Origin: JBMNTQ01 sp050945815
Lineage (GTDB): Bacteria > Bacillota > Clostridia > Christensenellales > JBMNTQ01
DNA: 12,104 nucleotides
Direction: 5' to 3'
NCBI GenBank assembly: GCA_050945815.1
Contig: JBMNTQ010000048.1
Coordinates: 1 to 12,104 of the forward strand
Shown here piece after piece: positions 1 through 8,700 of this stretch. The notes beneath the pieces are model-generated. The model was given only the letters and a program-made list of their open reading frames with translations. It searched no databases and was not told the DNA's origin. The translations under genes and the position numbers were made by a program. How positions within the stretch are numbered: the first letter of the stretch is position 1; each line of letters opens with the position of its first letter.

Positions 1-127
1 GGAATATTCAGAAGACTGGTCGTCCGCAAGGGCATATTTGAGCGCACAGTCCATTCAGGACGCCTTTTTATCTGCCGCTTGATTTATTCTTATCGGAGTG
101 ATTTTGCAAACTTGATTTGACACTACC
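1..127. repeat. Left copy of 126-bp perfect inverted repeat (probable IS end)
   Basis: Positions 2-127 are the exact reverse complement of 11979-12104; identity stops at 128 (g here, where a match would need c). The inner tip, read outward-in, begins GGTAGTGTCAAATC. The repeat stops abruptly inside a transposase reading frame on this side and inside a helicase relic on the other, as expected of an element inserted into two unrelated targets. Read rightward, one frame through the repeat encodes a short run ending SIQDAFLSAA and a stop, which might be a transposase C-terminus, but I do not recognise it. The family of the element is therefore unknown. The unique base 1 and the near-equal repeat lengths would also fit a contig that ends one k-mer inside a repeated element. 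Confidence 0.85.
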
Positions 128-337
128 GCGATGGCTTCACTAAACCCTTTAAGGTTGTCGACACAGCAGATCAGGATATCCTGAACGCCCCGATTGCGTA
201 GTTCGTTGAGAACTACCAGCCAGAACTTCGAGGTTTCATGCTCGCCGATCCACATCCCCAGCACGTCCTTACGGCCGTCCAGGTCAATACCGATTACCAT
301 GTAAGCGGCCTTATTGACGATCGCACCCTCCTGCCGA
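128..337 (-). mobile_element. IS256-family (mutator type) transposase fragment
   Basis: On the minus strand the frame from about 337 to 128 reads RQEGAIVNKAAY, then GIDLDGRKDVLGMWIGEHE, TSKFWL and CVDNLKGFSEAIA. This is the central catalytic segment of IS256-family transposases, including the GIDxDGxKDVLG block and the DNLKGFSEAI block around one of the conserved acidic residues. Only about 70 of roughly 400 residues remain. The 5' part is missing and its right end abuts the truncated nuclease gene. The 3' part is cut after EAIA, where the 126-bp repeat starts, so an ATG at 298-300 opens a chimeric frame that runs to a stop at 55. It cannot encode an active enzyme. It is a relic of an insertion that was later hit by another element. 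Confidence 0.85.
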
Positions 338-2419
338 CGCCATGGAACTGATTAGGCTGTCGAACAGATATCCTGCCTTTTCATATGCGTTGTTTGCTTC
401 CAAGTGGTTAGTTTTGGAATACAGCTCCTCAATTATCCGATGGCAGAAGGTGCCTATCATTTGATTTCCGGTAGGGATCGACTGACTTTCCGCTGGTTGG
501 AGCCCTGCGTGGTATTCAAGTGTCCATTTGAACGGACAACCGATTAATGTGCTCATTTGCGTATAAGACAGTCTCTCTGCTGCCTTGATTACCGAATTCG
601 GAACAGTATAACTGGCTGTCACCGGAGATGTCTCAGCTTTTTTTACACTCTGCAGCGTCGATTTTCGCCCGGCAAACTGCCAGTCCCCTATATGGCTGAA
701 GTCACTGCATTCGCTGTAAATATATCTCTTAACAGCATCATTGGGAAACCCATACAAAATTCTCGATGCCGCGCTCCAAATAGTATCCCAATATGGATGA
801 TGCTCGGATTCTTCACCATCGATCTGCGAGATGTATATGGCTATAAAACGTTTGTCTGCATTCATTAGGCCCTTCTGCCAATCGTAGGCTTCTCGGCTTC
901 GGAAGCTCCTCGTTTCTTCGAGAAAAATGCCGCATGTTGCCAGAGCTGACCGTTCCTGAGGACTCCAGTAAGTTGGAGATGAAGTAGCAGGCGTATTGAA
1001 GCCCCACCAAATGATTTCGCCTCTTACATCCGTGATTTGCCCCGGGTGATCGACTACGTGCCAAGGGCCAGCTTCTTCGTTAATATCATCCAAGGTATTT
1101 CCAGGTCCTATTATCGTATCCAGCATTCGCTCGAGCGTGATGCGGGGGATACAGCCTTTCCCAAGCGACAGTTTCTGAATTTCCCGTGCTTGATTAATCA
1201 CTTCTGTCAATATAGGCATGTCACCGACCTGCCATGCAAGCCGATCGATCAGTACCTGGCAGCGTTCCCTCAGTTTTGCTTCCGGTATACCCTCAACAGA
1301 ATCAAAGCGATCATTTACCAAAAGCGACTGGATTGACCTAATCAATGCCTCAGCCTTTTCTTCTGATTCAGGATCATCTTTTTCTGCAAGGAAGTCTTTA
1401 TACTTTTCAGATACTTTGCTTAGAGCATGATTCCATGCTCTGCCACCGATGCTCGGTTCTTCGGCAACGGCTTTCAGTATTATTTTGCATACCCATTTGG
1501 GGAACACGGATAAGGTCAGCGAGAGCAATTCGACAACTAGGCGGATATCAACAGGCCGCCAGGCATTAGCCAGCGTCAGGGGAAGTAATTGCTGTATTTC
1601 ACGCCAACGTGAAGGGGCTGTCCGGCCTAGGCGGGGAAGCCCGTGTCGTTTGAGAGCCTGGTCCAAAACGCTGGTATCCATACCGCATATTATGGCCACT
1701 TGATCATTGGCTTCGTTTTTAGATGCCAACCACAGTGCCAGATGCTCAGCCGCCTCCCATTCGTTGTCAGTCTTTAGCAGAATAAGCGTATCATCATCCG
1801 GAGACAATGTACCCTGCACGTCGATACCACCAATCACTGCTTGGATTCGTGACAAATTGCCGCCTTGCGGTCTCCTGTCAGGCATTGACAGGCAGGTTAT
1901 ATTCGTTCCCTGGCTTTGAAGCAGTTCAAACACGTGTCGCCAAGCTGGCGCTAGCATGGATGAAGGCTCTGCCAGAATGATCGATTCGATATGAGCTGGA
2001 ATACCACACTTGAGACATGCGGTTACTCTACGCAACTGGTCGGACCGACCGCCTGATAAGGGAACGTCTGCGCATTCCAATTCGGCTAAAGCATCTAGGC
2101 GAAGTGAACCGGAAGGAATAGCTTGTCCGTCCCAACCGGCTTCCACCAGTTCATCTCGCCATTCCAGCAGCTGCCTTGCAGTCGACCATGGGTCGATCGC
2201 GAAAGATTCGTGAAACCATATAGACTCCCGGTCGATCAGTTGGAGCCGTTTCATATATTCATCTATTCTATATACTGGATGTACCGATTGCATACCGATT
2301 CCAAGTCGTGTTTCCAGAATGCTGAGCAATCCCATTGGTCCAGTCCTAACTTCACCAATTGATGCATTTTCATTGCTCCAGATGGTGCCATCAAGCTGCA
2401 TCCCAAACACAATCCTCAT
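311..2419 (-). CDS. AddB-like PD-(D/E)XK nuclease, truncated before its catalytic core
   Basis: About 702 residues. The N-terminal region, with GPMGLLSILETRLG near residue 30 and DPWSTARQLLEWRDEL near 80, looks like the inactivated helicase-like half of AddB/RecB-type nuclease proteins. Near the C-terminus SYTQMSTLIGCPFKW (about 618-632) and GTFCHRIIEELY (about 656-667) are the start of the PD-(D/E)XK domain, whose His is present. The Asp and ExK residues that should follow are missing. The frame passes near 338 into sequence shared with the IS256 fragment, so its last residues (around ASAGGCDRQ) are chimeric. Full-length relatives as I recall run well beyond 800 residues and work with a UvrD-type helicase on DNA ends. 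A GTG exists at 2428, but the ATG at 2419 sits six or seven bases after AAGGTG and is preferred. It starts 33 bases after the vWA stop. Probably inactive as a nuclease. Confidence 0.75.
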   Translation of the reverse strand: MRIVFGMQLDGTIWSNENASIGEVRTGPMGLLSILETRLGIGMQSVHPVYRIDEYMKRLQLIDRESIWFHESFAIDPWSTARQLLEWRDELVEAGWDGQAIPSGSLRLDALAELECADVPLSGGRSDQLRRVTACLKCGIPAHIESIILAEPSSMLAPAWRHVFELLQSQGTNITCLSMPDRRPQGGNLSRIQAVIGGIDVQGTLSPDDDTLILLKTDNEWEAAEHLALWLASKNEANDQVAIICGMDTSVLDQALKRHGLPRLGRTAPSRWREIQQLLPLTLANAWRPVDIRLVVELLSLTLSVFPKWVCKIILKAVAEEPSIGGRAWNHALSKVSEKYKDFLAEKDDPESEEKAEALIRSIQSLLVNDRFDSVEGIPEAKLRERCQVLIDRLAWQVGDMPILTEVINQAREIQKLSLGKGCIPRITLERMLDTIIGPGNTLDDINEEAGPWHVVDHPGQITDVRGEIIWWGFNTPATSSPTYWSPQERSALATCGIFLEETRSFRSREAYDWQKGLMNADKRFIAIYISQIDGEESEHHPYWDTIWSAASRILYGFPNDAVKRYIYSECSDFSHIGDWQFAGRKSTLQSVKKAETSPVTASYTVPNSVIKAAERLSYTQMSTLIGCPFKWTLEYHAGLQPAESQSIPTGNQMIGTFCHRIIEELYSKTNHLEANNAYEKAGYLFDSLISSMASAGGCDRQ

Positions 2420-2452
2420 ATAGTTCACCTTCTTTTCGCTTTGTGCCTAATA

Positions 2453-3106
2453 CTATTTTCTTCCAATTCGCTGCTTATAGTCTTTTTGTATCTCGTCATT
2501 CCAACCCTCTGGCATGGCGGCGCATTCTCGGAAGGTGGCGACAGCCTCGCTCATTACACGAAAGTTGAGTTCCACGCCCTCGCTGTCAGCGTGATAATTC
2601 TTAGCGCGGTCGGGCGTAATGCCGAAGCGCGAAGCTGTCTGCACAGCGTCGATATTCGCGCCAAGGAAGATAAACTCCCAACCGTATTTTTCCTTCTGCC
2701 GCTCAATCTGCGCCTTGACTTTGTCCGAGCTGTACTCGCGGCTGCTGTTTTCCTCGCCGTCGGTGATGATGACGAACATAACCTTTTCAGCGCGGTAATC
2801 GTCGGCGGTGTGCCGCTGGGCGTTGCCGATTTTGTGTATCGTCTTGCCTATTGCATCAAGGAGCGCGGTTGATCCGCCGACTTGGTACTCCTTTTCGGTG
2901 ATCGGGCTGACCGCCTTGATATCTATACGGTCGTGGAGCAGCTCGTAGTTGTTATCAAAAAGCACCGTTGTGATATGGCATTCGCCATCGACCGCCTGCT
3001 GCTTTTTAAGCATAGTATTGTAGCCGCCTATAGTATCGGTTTCTAACCCACCCATCGAGCCGCTCTTGTCGAGTATAAATACCAGTTCCGTTAATCCTTT
3101 TTTCAT
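2453..3106 (-). CDS. von Willebrand factor A (vWA) domain protein
   Basis: A 217-residue protein that is essentially one vWA domain. The metal-binding MIDAS motif is complete: DKSGSMGG at about residues 13-20 (DxSxS), a Thr in GGSTALLDAIG at about 77-87, and an Asp in VIITDGEENSS at about 112-122. There is no signal peptide or membrane segment, so it should be cytoplasmic. Such domains act as metal-dependent protein-interaction modules; no enzymatic activity is implied. Two ATGs lie at 3112 and 3106. The GAGGAGG at 3115-3121 is only two bases from the first and eight from the second, so 3106 is chosen. It follows the 240-aa gene after an 80-base gap containing a small hairpin and precedes the truncated nuclease by 33 bases. 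Its partner is unknown; the macro-domain module is the best candidate by position. Confidence 0.88.
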   Translation of the reverse strand: MKKGLTELVFILDKSGSMGGLETDTIGGYNTMLKKQQAVDGECHITTVLFDNNYELLHDRIDIKAVSPITEKEYQVGGSTALLDAIGKTIHKIGNAQRHTADDYRAEKVMFVIITDGEENSSREYSSDKVKAQIERQKEKYGWEFIFLGANIDAVQTASRFGITPDRAKNYHADSEGVELNFRVMSEAVATFRECAAMPEGWNDEIQKDYKQRIGRK

Positions 3107-3114
3107 TGCCATGT

Positions 3115-3121
3115 CCTCCTC
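3115..3121 (-). promoter_or_regulatory. Ribosome binding site of the vWA gene
   Basis: The minus strand reads GAGGAGG here. The spacing is two bases to the ATG at 3112 and eight to the ATG at 3106, which decides the start in favour of the second. Confidence 0.75.
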
Positions 3122-3166
3122 AAGTTTTATTATGACTTAAGGATAACAATTTCGACAGGGCAGCTG

Positions 3167-3183
3167 GTCGCTTTAGAAGCGAC
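3167..3183 (-). other. Short perfect hairpin after the stop of the 240-aa gene
   Basis: The sequence GTCGCTTTAGAAGCGAC forms a 7-bp stem with a 3-base loop, three bases downstream of the stop codon at 3187-3189. No T-run follows on the transcribed strand, so it is not a typical intrinsic terminator. It could protect or mark the end of the upstream part of the message and so separate expression of the vWA gene from the macro/240-aa pair. That role is inferred. Confidence 0.45.
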
Positions 3184-3186
3184 AAA

Positions 3187-3909
3187 TCAACGGGATAAAT
3201 CGAGTTTTGCGAAGTGGTTTCCCCATGGGCTTTGTAGCATATTATCCAAGCATTCCATGATCCTTACCGCGTGACTCGGTTGCAATGTGAAGATATAGTC
3301 CCGAACTGTACCGCGCTTAAATGTCACGCCTGCTATAACGGCATCTTTTAGGATTGACGTCTCATGCATCCAAGCAAAACGCTGCAAATAGACAGATTCT
3401 TGCTCTCGGCAGCGGTGATTATAGATGATTACACTTTTACCTGCGGCAAAATAATCGCTAATCTCGCTTGAGATCACATATTTATTGCTTTTTGCGGAGC
3501 CAGTGGATACGCTTTTTACCAGCAAACCATTATCAGGGTCGAGGAATATGATGTCCGCGCTAGTTAGCACCTCTAATGCTTTATTATGCCAATCCCTTCG
3601 GGAGAAAGTCCGCGAGGGTGAATAAAGCACTTCATGATAATAAATGGCATTTGGAACAAGATCCAAAGTTTCCAAAGCGGAAACGTTGCGTTGACCGTTG
3701 ACTATTTCTTTTAGTGAGTCTCTCAACGCGTCATCGCATCCATTATATCGCGTGTCTGTTATGTACCCGATATGTTTACCGTCGGCATTATGGCTCTCAT
3801 CGGGAGCAAGATACCAATTTACGCCAAAGTTAAGTTGTGAGCTTGTGAGCTGCCTTAGCAGACCAAGTTTTCCAAAGTCCCCAACGTCTCCAGCATATCT
3901 ATTTTGCAT
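3187..3909 (-). CDS. Uncharacterised 240-aa protein of a conserved MQNRYAGDVGDFGK family
   Basis: The N-terminus MQNRYAGDVGDFGKLGLLR and the internal ADIIFLDPDNGLL (about residues 118-130) are the strongest motifs, and I recall both as conserved in hypothetical proteins of many bacterial accessory regions. The LDPDNG segment after a hydrophobic beta strand resembles the catalytic strand-4 region of a Rossmann-type methyltransferase (compare DPP-type motifs), and the early GDVGDFGK could be a cofactor or nucleotide loop. That fold assignment is a guess. An R-rich stretch with YNHRCREQE lies near 163-172. The gene follows the macro/Xre gene directly: the upstream stop is TGA at 3912-3914 and this ATG is at 3909, with GGAGG six bases before it lying inside the last codons of the upstream gene. 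Translational coupling is therefore likely. A GTG at 3915 is an alternative start. Confidence 0.8.
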   Translation of the reverse strand: MQNRYAGDVGDFGKLGLLRQLTSSQLNFGVNWYLAPDESHNADGKHIGYITDTRYNGCDDALRDSLKEIVNGQRNVSALETLDLVPNAIYYHEVLYSPSRTFSRRDWHNKALEVLTSADIIFLDPDNGLLVKSVSTGSAKSNKYVISSEISDYFAAGKSVIIYNHRCREQESVYLQRFAWMHETSILKDAVIAGVTFKRGTVRDYIFTLQPSHAVRIMECLDNMLQSPWGNHFAKLDLSR

Positions 3910-3911
3910 TC

Positions 3912-4943
3912 TCACCCTCCCAACAACGGCTGGTCGTATTTAAACAACACTTCGTTAATCTCAAAAATATCGTAATTGCCGTTGACGATGAAGTACTCGA
4001 CAATCACGTCAAATTTCTGGCTGTGTGACAGTTCATAGCCAGCCCGTTCCAGAAGGTCGTCCGTTTCATCGAGCGACAACTCCAAGGCAACGGCGAGGGC
4101 TACGGCGGTGCGTTTGCTTGGCATGTAGCCTTTGCCGGTTCTGATTTTTGAGAATAGCTTTCGGTCAAGGTTGGCGCGTTTGTAAACTTCCACATCCGTC
4201 TTTTCCTTGGCATCAATCAGCCGCAGGAGCGTCGCGGAGAACGGCTCGTCCAGTTTGCCGACCAAATCATCAAGTGGAACAGGCGGATTAACAGACGGAG
4301 CGAGCATATCTTCGAAAAGAGGCACGTTGTATTTACTAACATCCTCATCAGCTTCGTAAATGGCTTCCCGCTCTACATCAAGCAGTTTTCGCCGCTTTAT
4401 TTGGTGCGTTTCAACATAATGCTCATCAATGTAGCTTTCGACTGCTCCGAGTAGTTCGCGGCTGATGGTGAATGCTGACTTGTCAAATACCACAAGTGTC
4501 ACATCAAGATCGTTATCTTTTAGGAAATCTTGAATTGCCGAGGTAGCCACTTGAAGCGCCTCGTCTTTTGGATAGCCATAGATACCACTTGAAATCAAAG
4601 GAAATGCTATGCTTTCACACTTATTTTCTGCCGCTCTTTTCATCGAGTTCGTGTAGGCTGCGCGGAGGTGTTGCTCGTTCTGCTCCTTGTTCCAATGTTT
4701 ATAGACGGGGCCTGCTGCGTGGATAATGAACTTAGCGGGCAGACCGAATCCCAGCGTGATGATAGCCTCACCCGTCTTAATCGGGGCGAGTTTATCACAG
4801 GCGGCTTGGAGTTCAAGTACTCCCGCAGCTTTGAATATTGCTCCACAAACACCGCCGCCCATTTGCAGATCGGTGTTGGCGGCGTTGACAATGGCATCAA
4901 CTTTCATTTTTGTAATGTCCTGACGGACAATGGTAAATGGCAT
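3912..4943 (-). CDS. Macro domain protein with C-terminal Xre-like domain
   Basis: A 343-residue fusion. Residues about 1-165 form a MacroD/YmdB-type macro domain with NAAN at 20-23, GGGVCGAI at 29-36 and PLISSGIYGYP at 115-125, the loops that bind ADP-ribose. The usual GGGVDGAI Asp is Cys here. Members hydrolyse ADP-ribose from proteins or O-acetyl-ADP-ribose, or only bind it; this one is often auto-annotated as an RNase III inhibitor, which says little. Residues about 235-305 (VYKRANLDRKLFSKIRTGKG, then AVALAVALELSLDETDDLLERAG) look like a lambda-repressor/Xre-type helical bundle, followed by a conserved tail YDIFEINEVLF ending PLLGG. It may be a DNA-binding or protein-interaction part. An upstream ATG at 5015 exists, but MPFTIVRQDIT is the family start and has GAGGAGG five bases upstream. 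It lies 149 bases after the reader-like gene, the largest gap among the intact genes. Confidence 0.9.
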   Translation of the reverse strand: MPFTIVRQDITKMKVDAIVNAANTDLQMGGGVCGAIFKAAGVLELQAACDKLAPIKTGEAIITLGFGLPAKFIIHAAGPVYKHWNKEQNEQHLRAAYTNSMKRAAENKCESIAFPLISSGIYGYPKDEALQVATSAIQDFLKDNDLDVTLVVFDKSAFTISRELLGAVESYIDEHYVETHQIKRRKLLDVEREAIYEADEDVSKYNVPLFEDMLAPSVNPPVPLDDLVGKLDEPFSATLLRLIDAKEKTDVEVYKRANLDRKLFSKIRTGKGYMPSKRTAVALAVALELSLDETDDLLERAGYELSHSQKFDVIVEYFIVNGNYDIFEINEVLFKYDQPLLGG

Positions 4944-4948
4944 ATCTT

Positions 4949-4955
4949 CCTCCTC
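4949..4955 (-). promoter_or_regulatory. Ribosome binding site of the macro/Xre gene
   Basis: GAGGAGG on the minus strand, five bases before the ATG at 4943. It decides against the longer frame starting at 5015, which has no such site. The rest of the 4944-5092 gap holds no promoter or terminator that I can defend. Confidence 0.8.
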
Positions 4956-5092
4956 GTCGCGATGAATTACCATATATGAAGCATTCGGTAGCTTTTGTTC
5001 TTGATTAACGAGCATGCCAAAGGAATCGCCATTATTTTCAAAATATCATCAAACAGATTTTTATGTCTTCTTGAATCACCACTTTTGGCCTG

Positions 5093-5752
5093 CTACTTTT
5101 CCGGGTATTTATACAACCAGTTCTCCTCGTTATAGCTATTGATATTATCCGTAAGGCGTTGTAGATAAGGCACCGCCTTTTCCTCCTGTGCGTACCACAG
5201 CATAGACTGCCCGAAGCCAAATGCCCTTGTATACTTCTTTGAGGGTACGCTCCATATGTGCCGGTGCCGAGTGCCTTGGGGGAGAAGGACGCAATTAGAC
5301 GAGAGAGCAAGTATATTGTAAAATCGCTTTTCGCTATTATCATCCTTAAATGATTGGTACTTACGAAAAACCGTGGCGTTTTTATACCAGCCTACCACCG
5401 ATGTTTCATTCAGGTCTGAAGTGGCACACCAAATAACGGTAACGCCAGTCACGCACAGCTCTTTATTGAATGAATCCCCAAATCCAAGAATCTTTTCGAC
5501 ATGAAGCTGATTGCTTTTGCTGATGCTTGTGCTTTTAGTTTCCACAAAGCCAAGGCAGTATTCACCCTCCGCAATCATGCCGGAATCGTCTATCCAGTTA
5601 GCAGGAATATCCCGCACAAGGAAGTTGTATTCTTCATGTCCATAGCCGTTTTCCTTTACGAAGCTGCCTCCGTTATAGGGAACATCACTCCGACATGCGC
5701 CTTTGTAATACTTCATACTGGAGATTTTGCAGAAAACAAGACTTTCCACCAT
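5093..5752 (-). CDS. Small protein resembling the reader domain of HNH-type restriction enzymes
   Basis: A 219-residue protein. The segments NFLVRDIPANW, EGEYCLGFVETK, VTGVTVIWCATSDLNET and VVGWYKNATVFRKYQ, then GFGQSMLWYAQ, resemble from memory an N-terminal domain found ahead of HNH or other nuclease domains in modification-dependent restriction-like proteins, with a PUA/EVE-like feel (aromatic GWYKNA loop). No HNH or PD-(D/E)XK motif follows, so here it stands alone. It could recognise a modified base or a DNA structure for the helicase/PLD cassette; this is inference. The ATG at 5758 overlaps the SNF2 stop as ATGA, but AGAAGG is only two bases before it. The ATG at 5752 has eight-base spacing and is preferred. 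A third ATG (MKYYKGAC) could also be the natural start, since the residues before it look unconserved. Six cysteines are present, without an obvious zinc-knuckle spacing. Confidence 0.75.
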   Translation of the reverse strand: MVESLVFCKISSMKYYKGACRSDVPYNGGSFVKENGYGHEEYNFLVRDIPANWIDDSGMIAEGEYCLGFVETKSTSISKSNQLHVEKILGFGDSFNKELCVTGVTVIWCATSDLNETSVVGWYKNATVFRKYQSFKDDNSEKRFYNILALSSNCVLLPQGTRHRHIWSVPSKKYTRAFGFGQSMLWYAQEEKAVPYLQRLTDNINSYNEENWLYKYPEK

Positions 5753-5754
5753 GT

Positions 5755-8700
5755 TCATTCCCTTCTAATCGGGCTCAGGTTTATAAACAACTCTTTAAGC
5801 TCCTCTGAGCTTCGGTTGTTGAAAAGATATTCAAGTAATTCCTCTTGCCGCGCCTGACCCATTGTGACGCGATACAACGATAGGATTTTCAGCAGTCGGT
5901 TATAGATCGCTTTATCTTTGCTGTATGGGTACATCGGAATGATACGCTCGATTTTCACCGAACCATCCGGCAGACACCAGAACGGAACGAGTTCCGGCTC
6001 ATCCTTGCCCTTGGCGTCAAGGGCAAACTGGAATACTTCATCCCAAACATCACTTGTGAAATCAGCATTACCATATTTCTGCGCCAAGCTCTGCCTGATT
6101 GAGAGACACTTATAGCGGTTAATACGCCCCTCGCGCTGTTCAAGGTCAACGGGGTTGTGCGGCAGATTCCAGTGTACTATCTTACGGGTGTAGTTGTGGA
6201 AATCCAGACCCTCTTGGCCTATTGATGTGGTGGCTAACACAAAAGGGCGAAACGGCGCGTTGAAGGCCGTTCGCAGGTTTTCTTTCCGCTGCGAGGTTTT
6301 CTCGTCACTCTGTGTCTGATAAAACCCAGCAGCGAAATGTGAACGCATACGAATCTGAGCCTTTTTATTCTTTATAAAGCTTGTGTAGGTATCAATTGAA
6401 TAACTCGCTGTTGTTGCCTGTAAAGCCTCGCACATCTGATTACACAGGCTCTCAATATTTCTGTCGTTGAGAACATGAGCGTACTCATCGAGCATGGCAG
6501 CAAAGTTACCGTCAACACAGTATTTCAAAACATTCTTATAATGTGCATCATCACTCTTGCCGTAAGCCAGTTCAATAACAGCGATCGCTTCGGGTTTGTC
6601 AAGCATATCTGCAACTTCTTTTGCAAACCTCTCTGCAAGGCTGCGGTCGCCCTTAAAAACTCGCATCGCGCATGTGGCGGGTGACGCTATTGCCATTGAT
6701 GTGAGGACATCAGCCAAATCGGATGGCATTTTTCTCTGTGGAATTGCAATTTTCTTATTTACTGGCCAGATGTTGAATCGCATGAACTCGTCAAAGAGCA
6801 GAGGTGCAACCCAATACCAGTCCATGTCCGGTGCTCCTCGTTCTGTGACGCCGTATTCACGCTTCATACCGTCAAGTAGCGGTTGTATCTGTTTCTTAAT
6901 GCCTTTGCGTATATCATTCAGCGATTCGCCCATGTGCTCAACTGGGTTGTAAAGCTCGGCGAGTGTAGTACTCGCAGTCGTAAGTGGCTTAATTCTGTTT
7001 TCCGTGAGTTTGCGATATGGGAAACGGGCGGTAGCCTTCCGCTTAGAACCACTGCTTGAAACGTCATCTTCAATCAGATAGCCCTTATTGCGTTTATCCG
7101 TCTCATTTAAGTACAGCTTTCCAATCGTGCGGCACTCACACTCATATGAAAGGGTACAGGCAATCATGCGCGGGACCATTTCCCACGCTGAAAAAACAAG
7201 TACCTTTGAAAATCCGTCCTTACCCTTGAAAACACCACCTGGCTTATAATACGGGATCGATGGAGGAACCCAAAGCAGTCTTTCTGCTTCATTTGCCAAG
7301 GTCACATCCATAAGGCGCTCAAGTCTTGCGTTGTTGGGAGGCAGCGGCTCGTATTCACGTAGGCTTTTCTCGTCTATGAAAAGTAGCTTACGGGCCTGAC
7401 GTGATAAGGTCGGCTTTAAATTCTTGATATCTGATTTGTATTTGTAATGCTCCATGAAAGACAGCAAATAGGGACACGATTTAACATACTCGACAGGAAT
7501 ATGAACCGTACCACTGAGGTTTTCGGCAACCATAAAAGACTGAATATCTGTTTCAGATATGTCAAGAGATGCCTTTTTTGTGCTGTCATCGGAAAAGTTT
7601 CCGCTCTCGCCAGCGAGGAGTCGCTCTGTACGGCAGATACCACTGTACATCGCTTGCTCCGCTTTGTTCTTGATGCTGATAAGTGTGCCAAAATCGGATG
7701 TAACCTCGCGGAGAGAGGTAGAGAAACTGCTCCAAGTTTCTTCAAACTGCATATTCTTATTTTCATCTGAGAACAGGAATCGCATAAGCTCCAGAAATTC
7801 CTGATAATGTTCGTCGACTCCGCTTTCGGCAGCTTCTTCAAGGGTTTGATATAACTTAAACGGTGTCGCGGAAAGCAGGAGGGTATTCGTGTTCTTACTC
7901 TTAAGGAAAGCGTTGGTGAGCAGACCGATCTCACTGTCCGGCAAAGCAGTAATTAACTCACGGAACCGCTGAAACTCGTCCATTATAACGAGATCGGGGT
8001 TGAGTCTGCCAATGCTGACCTGTGAGAACAGGACGCGGAGACTGCGGATTGTCCGCCTGCCAACCGTGGCGTCATAGCTGTTATTGCGAACCGCTTCGCA
8101 CAAACCAAGAAGTTCTTCCGTAAGTTTTGCACCAAAATGCGATAAAACATCGTGGCATATGGTTTTAAGATATATGCCCTTAGAGGCATTATCACAGTCG
8201 ATGACACGCTGCTCTATCCAGTCCTTAGCCCATGTGTAGAAACCGTTTATTCCATCTGCAAAGATAACCTCAAGCTCATCATTTAAGGTGCTGAACATAT
8301 CGAGCCGCCGCAGGATGGCAAATATTAACGCGCGTTCCTGCACAAGACCACTGCTGTTTGTGATGTTGAAGGAGGTCGCGGGGGTGAGAGGGATAAGCTG
8401 AATATAGCCCTCCCGAATTTTAGGGTCGTTTTCCTGCTCGAATATTTTCAGGTGCTGCATTGACAACCTTGTGTCAGATACACCGTCCACGGTCACGTTG
8501 TCGTATATTTTGAGCTTGCGAATATTTTGATTGGCGATTGATGTATTTAAGCATATATAAAGCACCTTGAAAAGCTCGTCGCCTGTTTGTTTGTGGTAGT
8601 TCGCGAGCTTGGCTATTACGCCTCTTGCGATAAGCGTTTTTCCAAGCCCGACCTCATCGGCGACAAGGACACGTTTCTGTCCCGATCTGAACAGGTCGAA

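Noticed and set aside
2441..2872. 143-codon plus-strand open frame
   Set aside because: It lies antisense over the vWA gene, whose MIDAS motifs are conserved on the minus strand. No ribosome binding site or recognisable motif supports it.
3141..3159. Lac-operator-like string GGATAACAATTTC followed by ACAGG
   Set aside because: It matches one half of the E. coli lac operator region, but the other palindromic half is absent, no lac gene or vector sequence surrounds it, and it lies inside an operon gap. Most likely chance.
3167..3183. Intrinsic transcription terminator
   Set aside because: The stem is short and no T-run follows on the transcribed strand, so it is listed only as a hairpin.
4944..5015. 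24-residue N-terminal extension of the macro protein
   Set aside because: The family start MPFTIVRQDIT is preceded by a strong GAGGAGG; the extension has no site and no recognisable homology.
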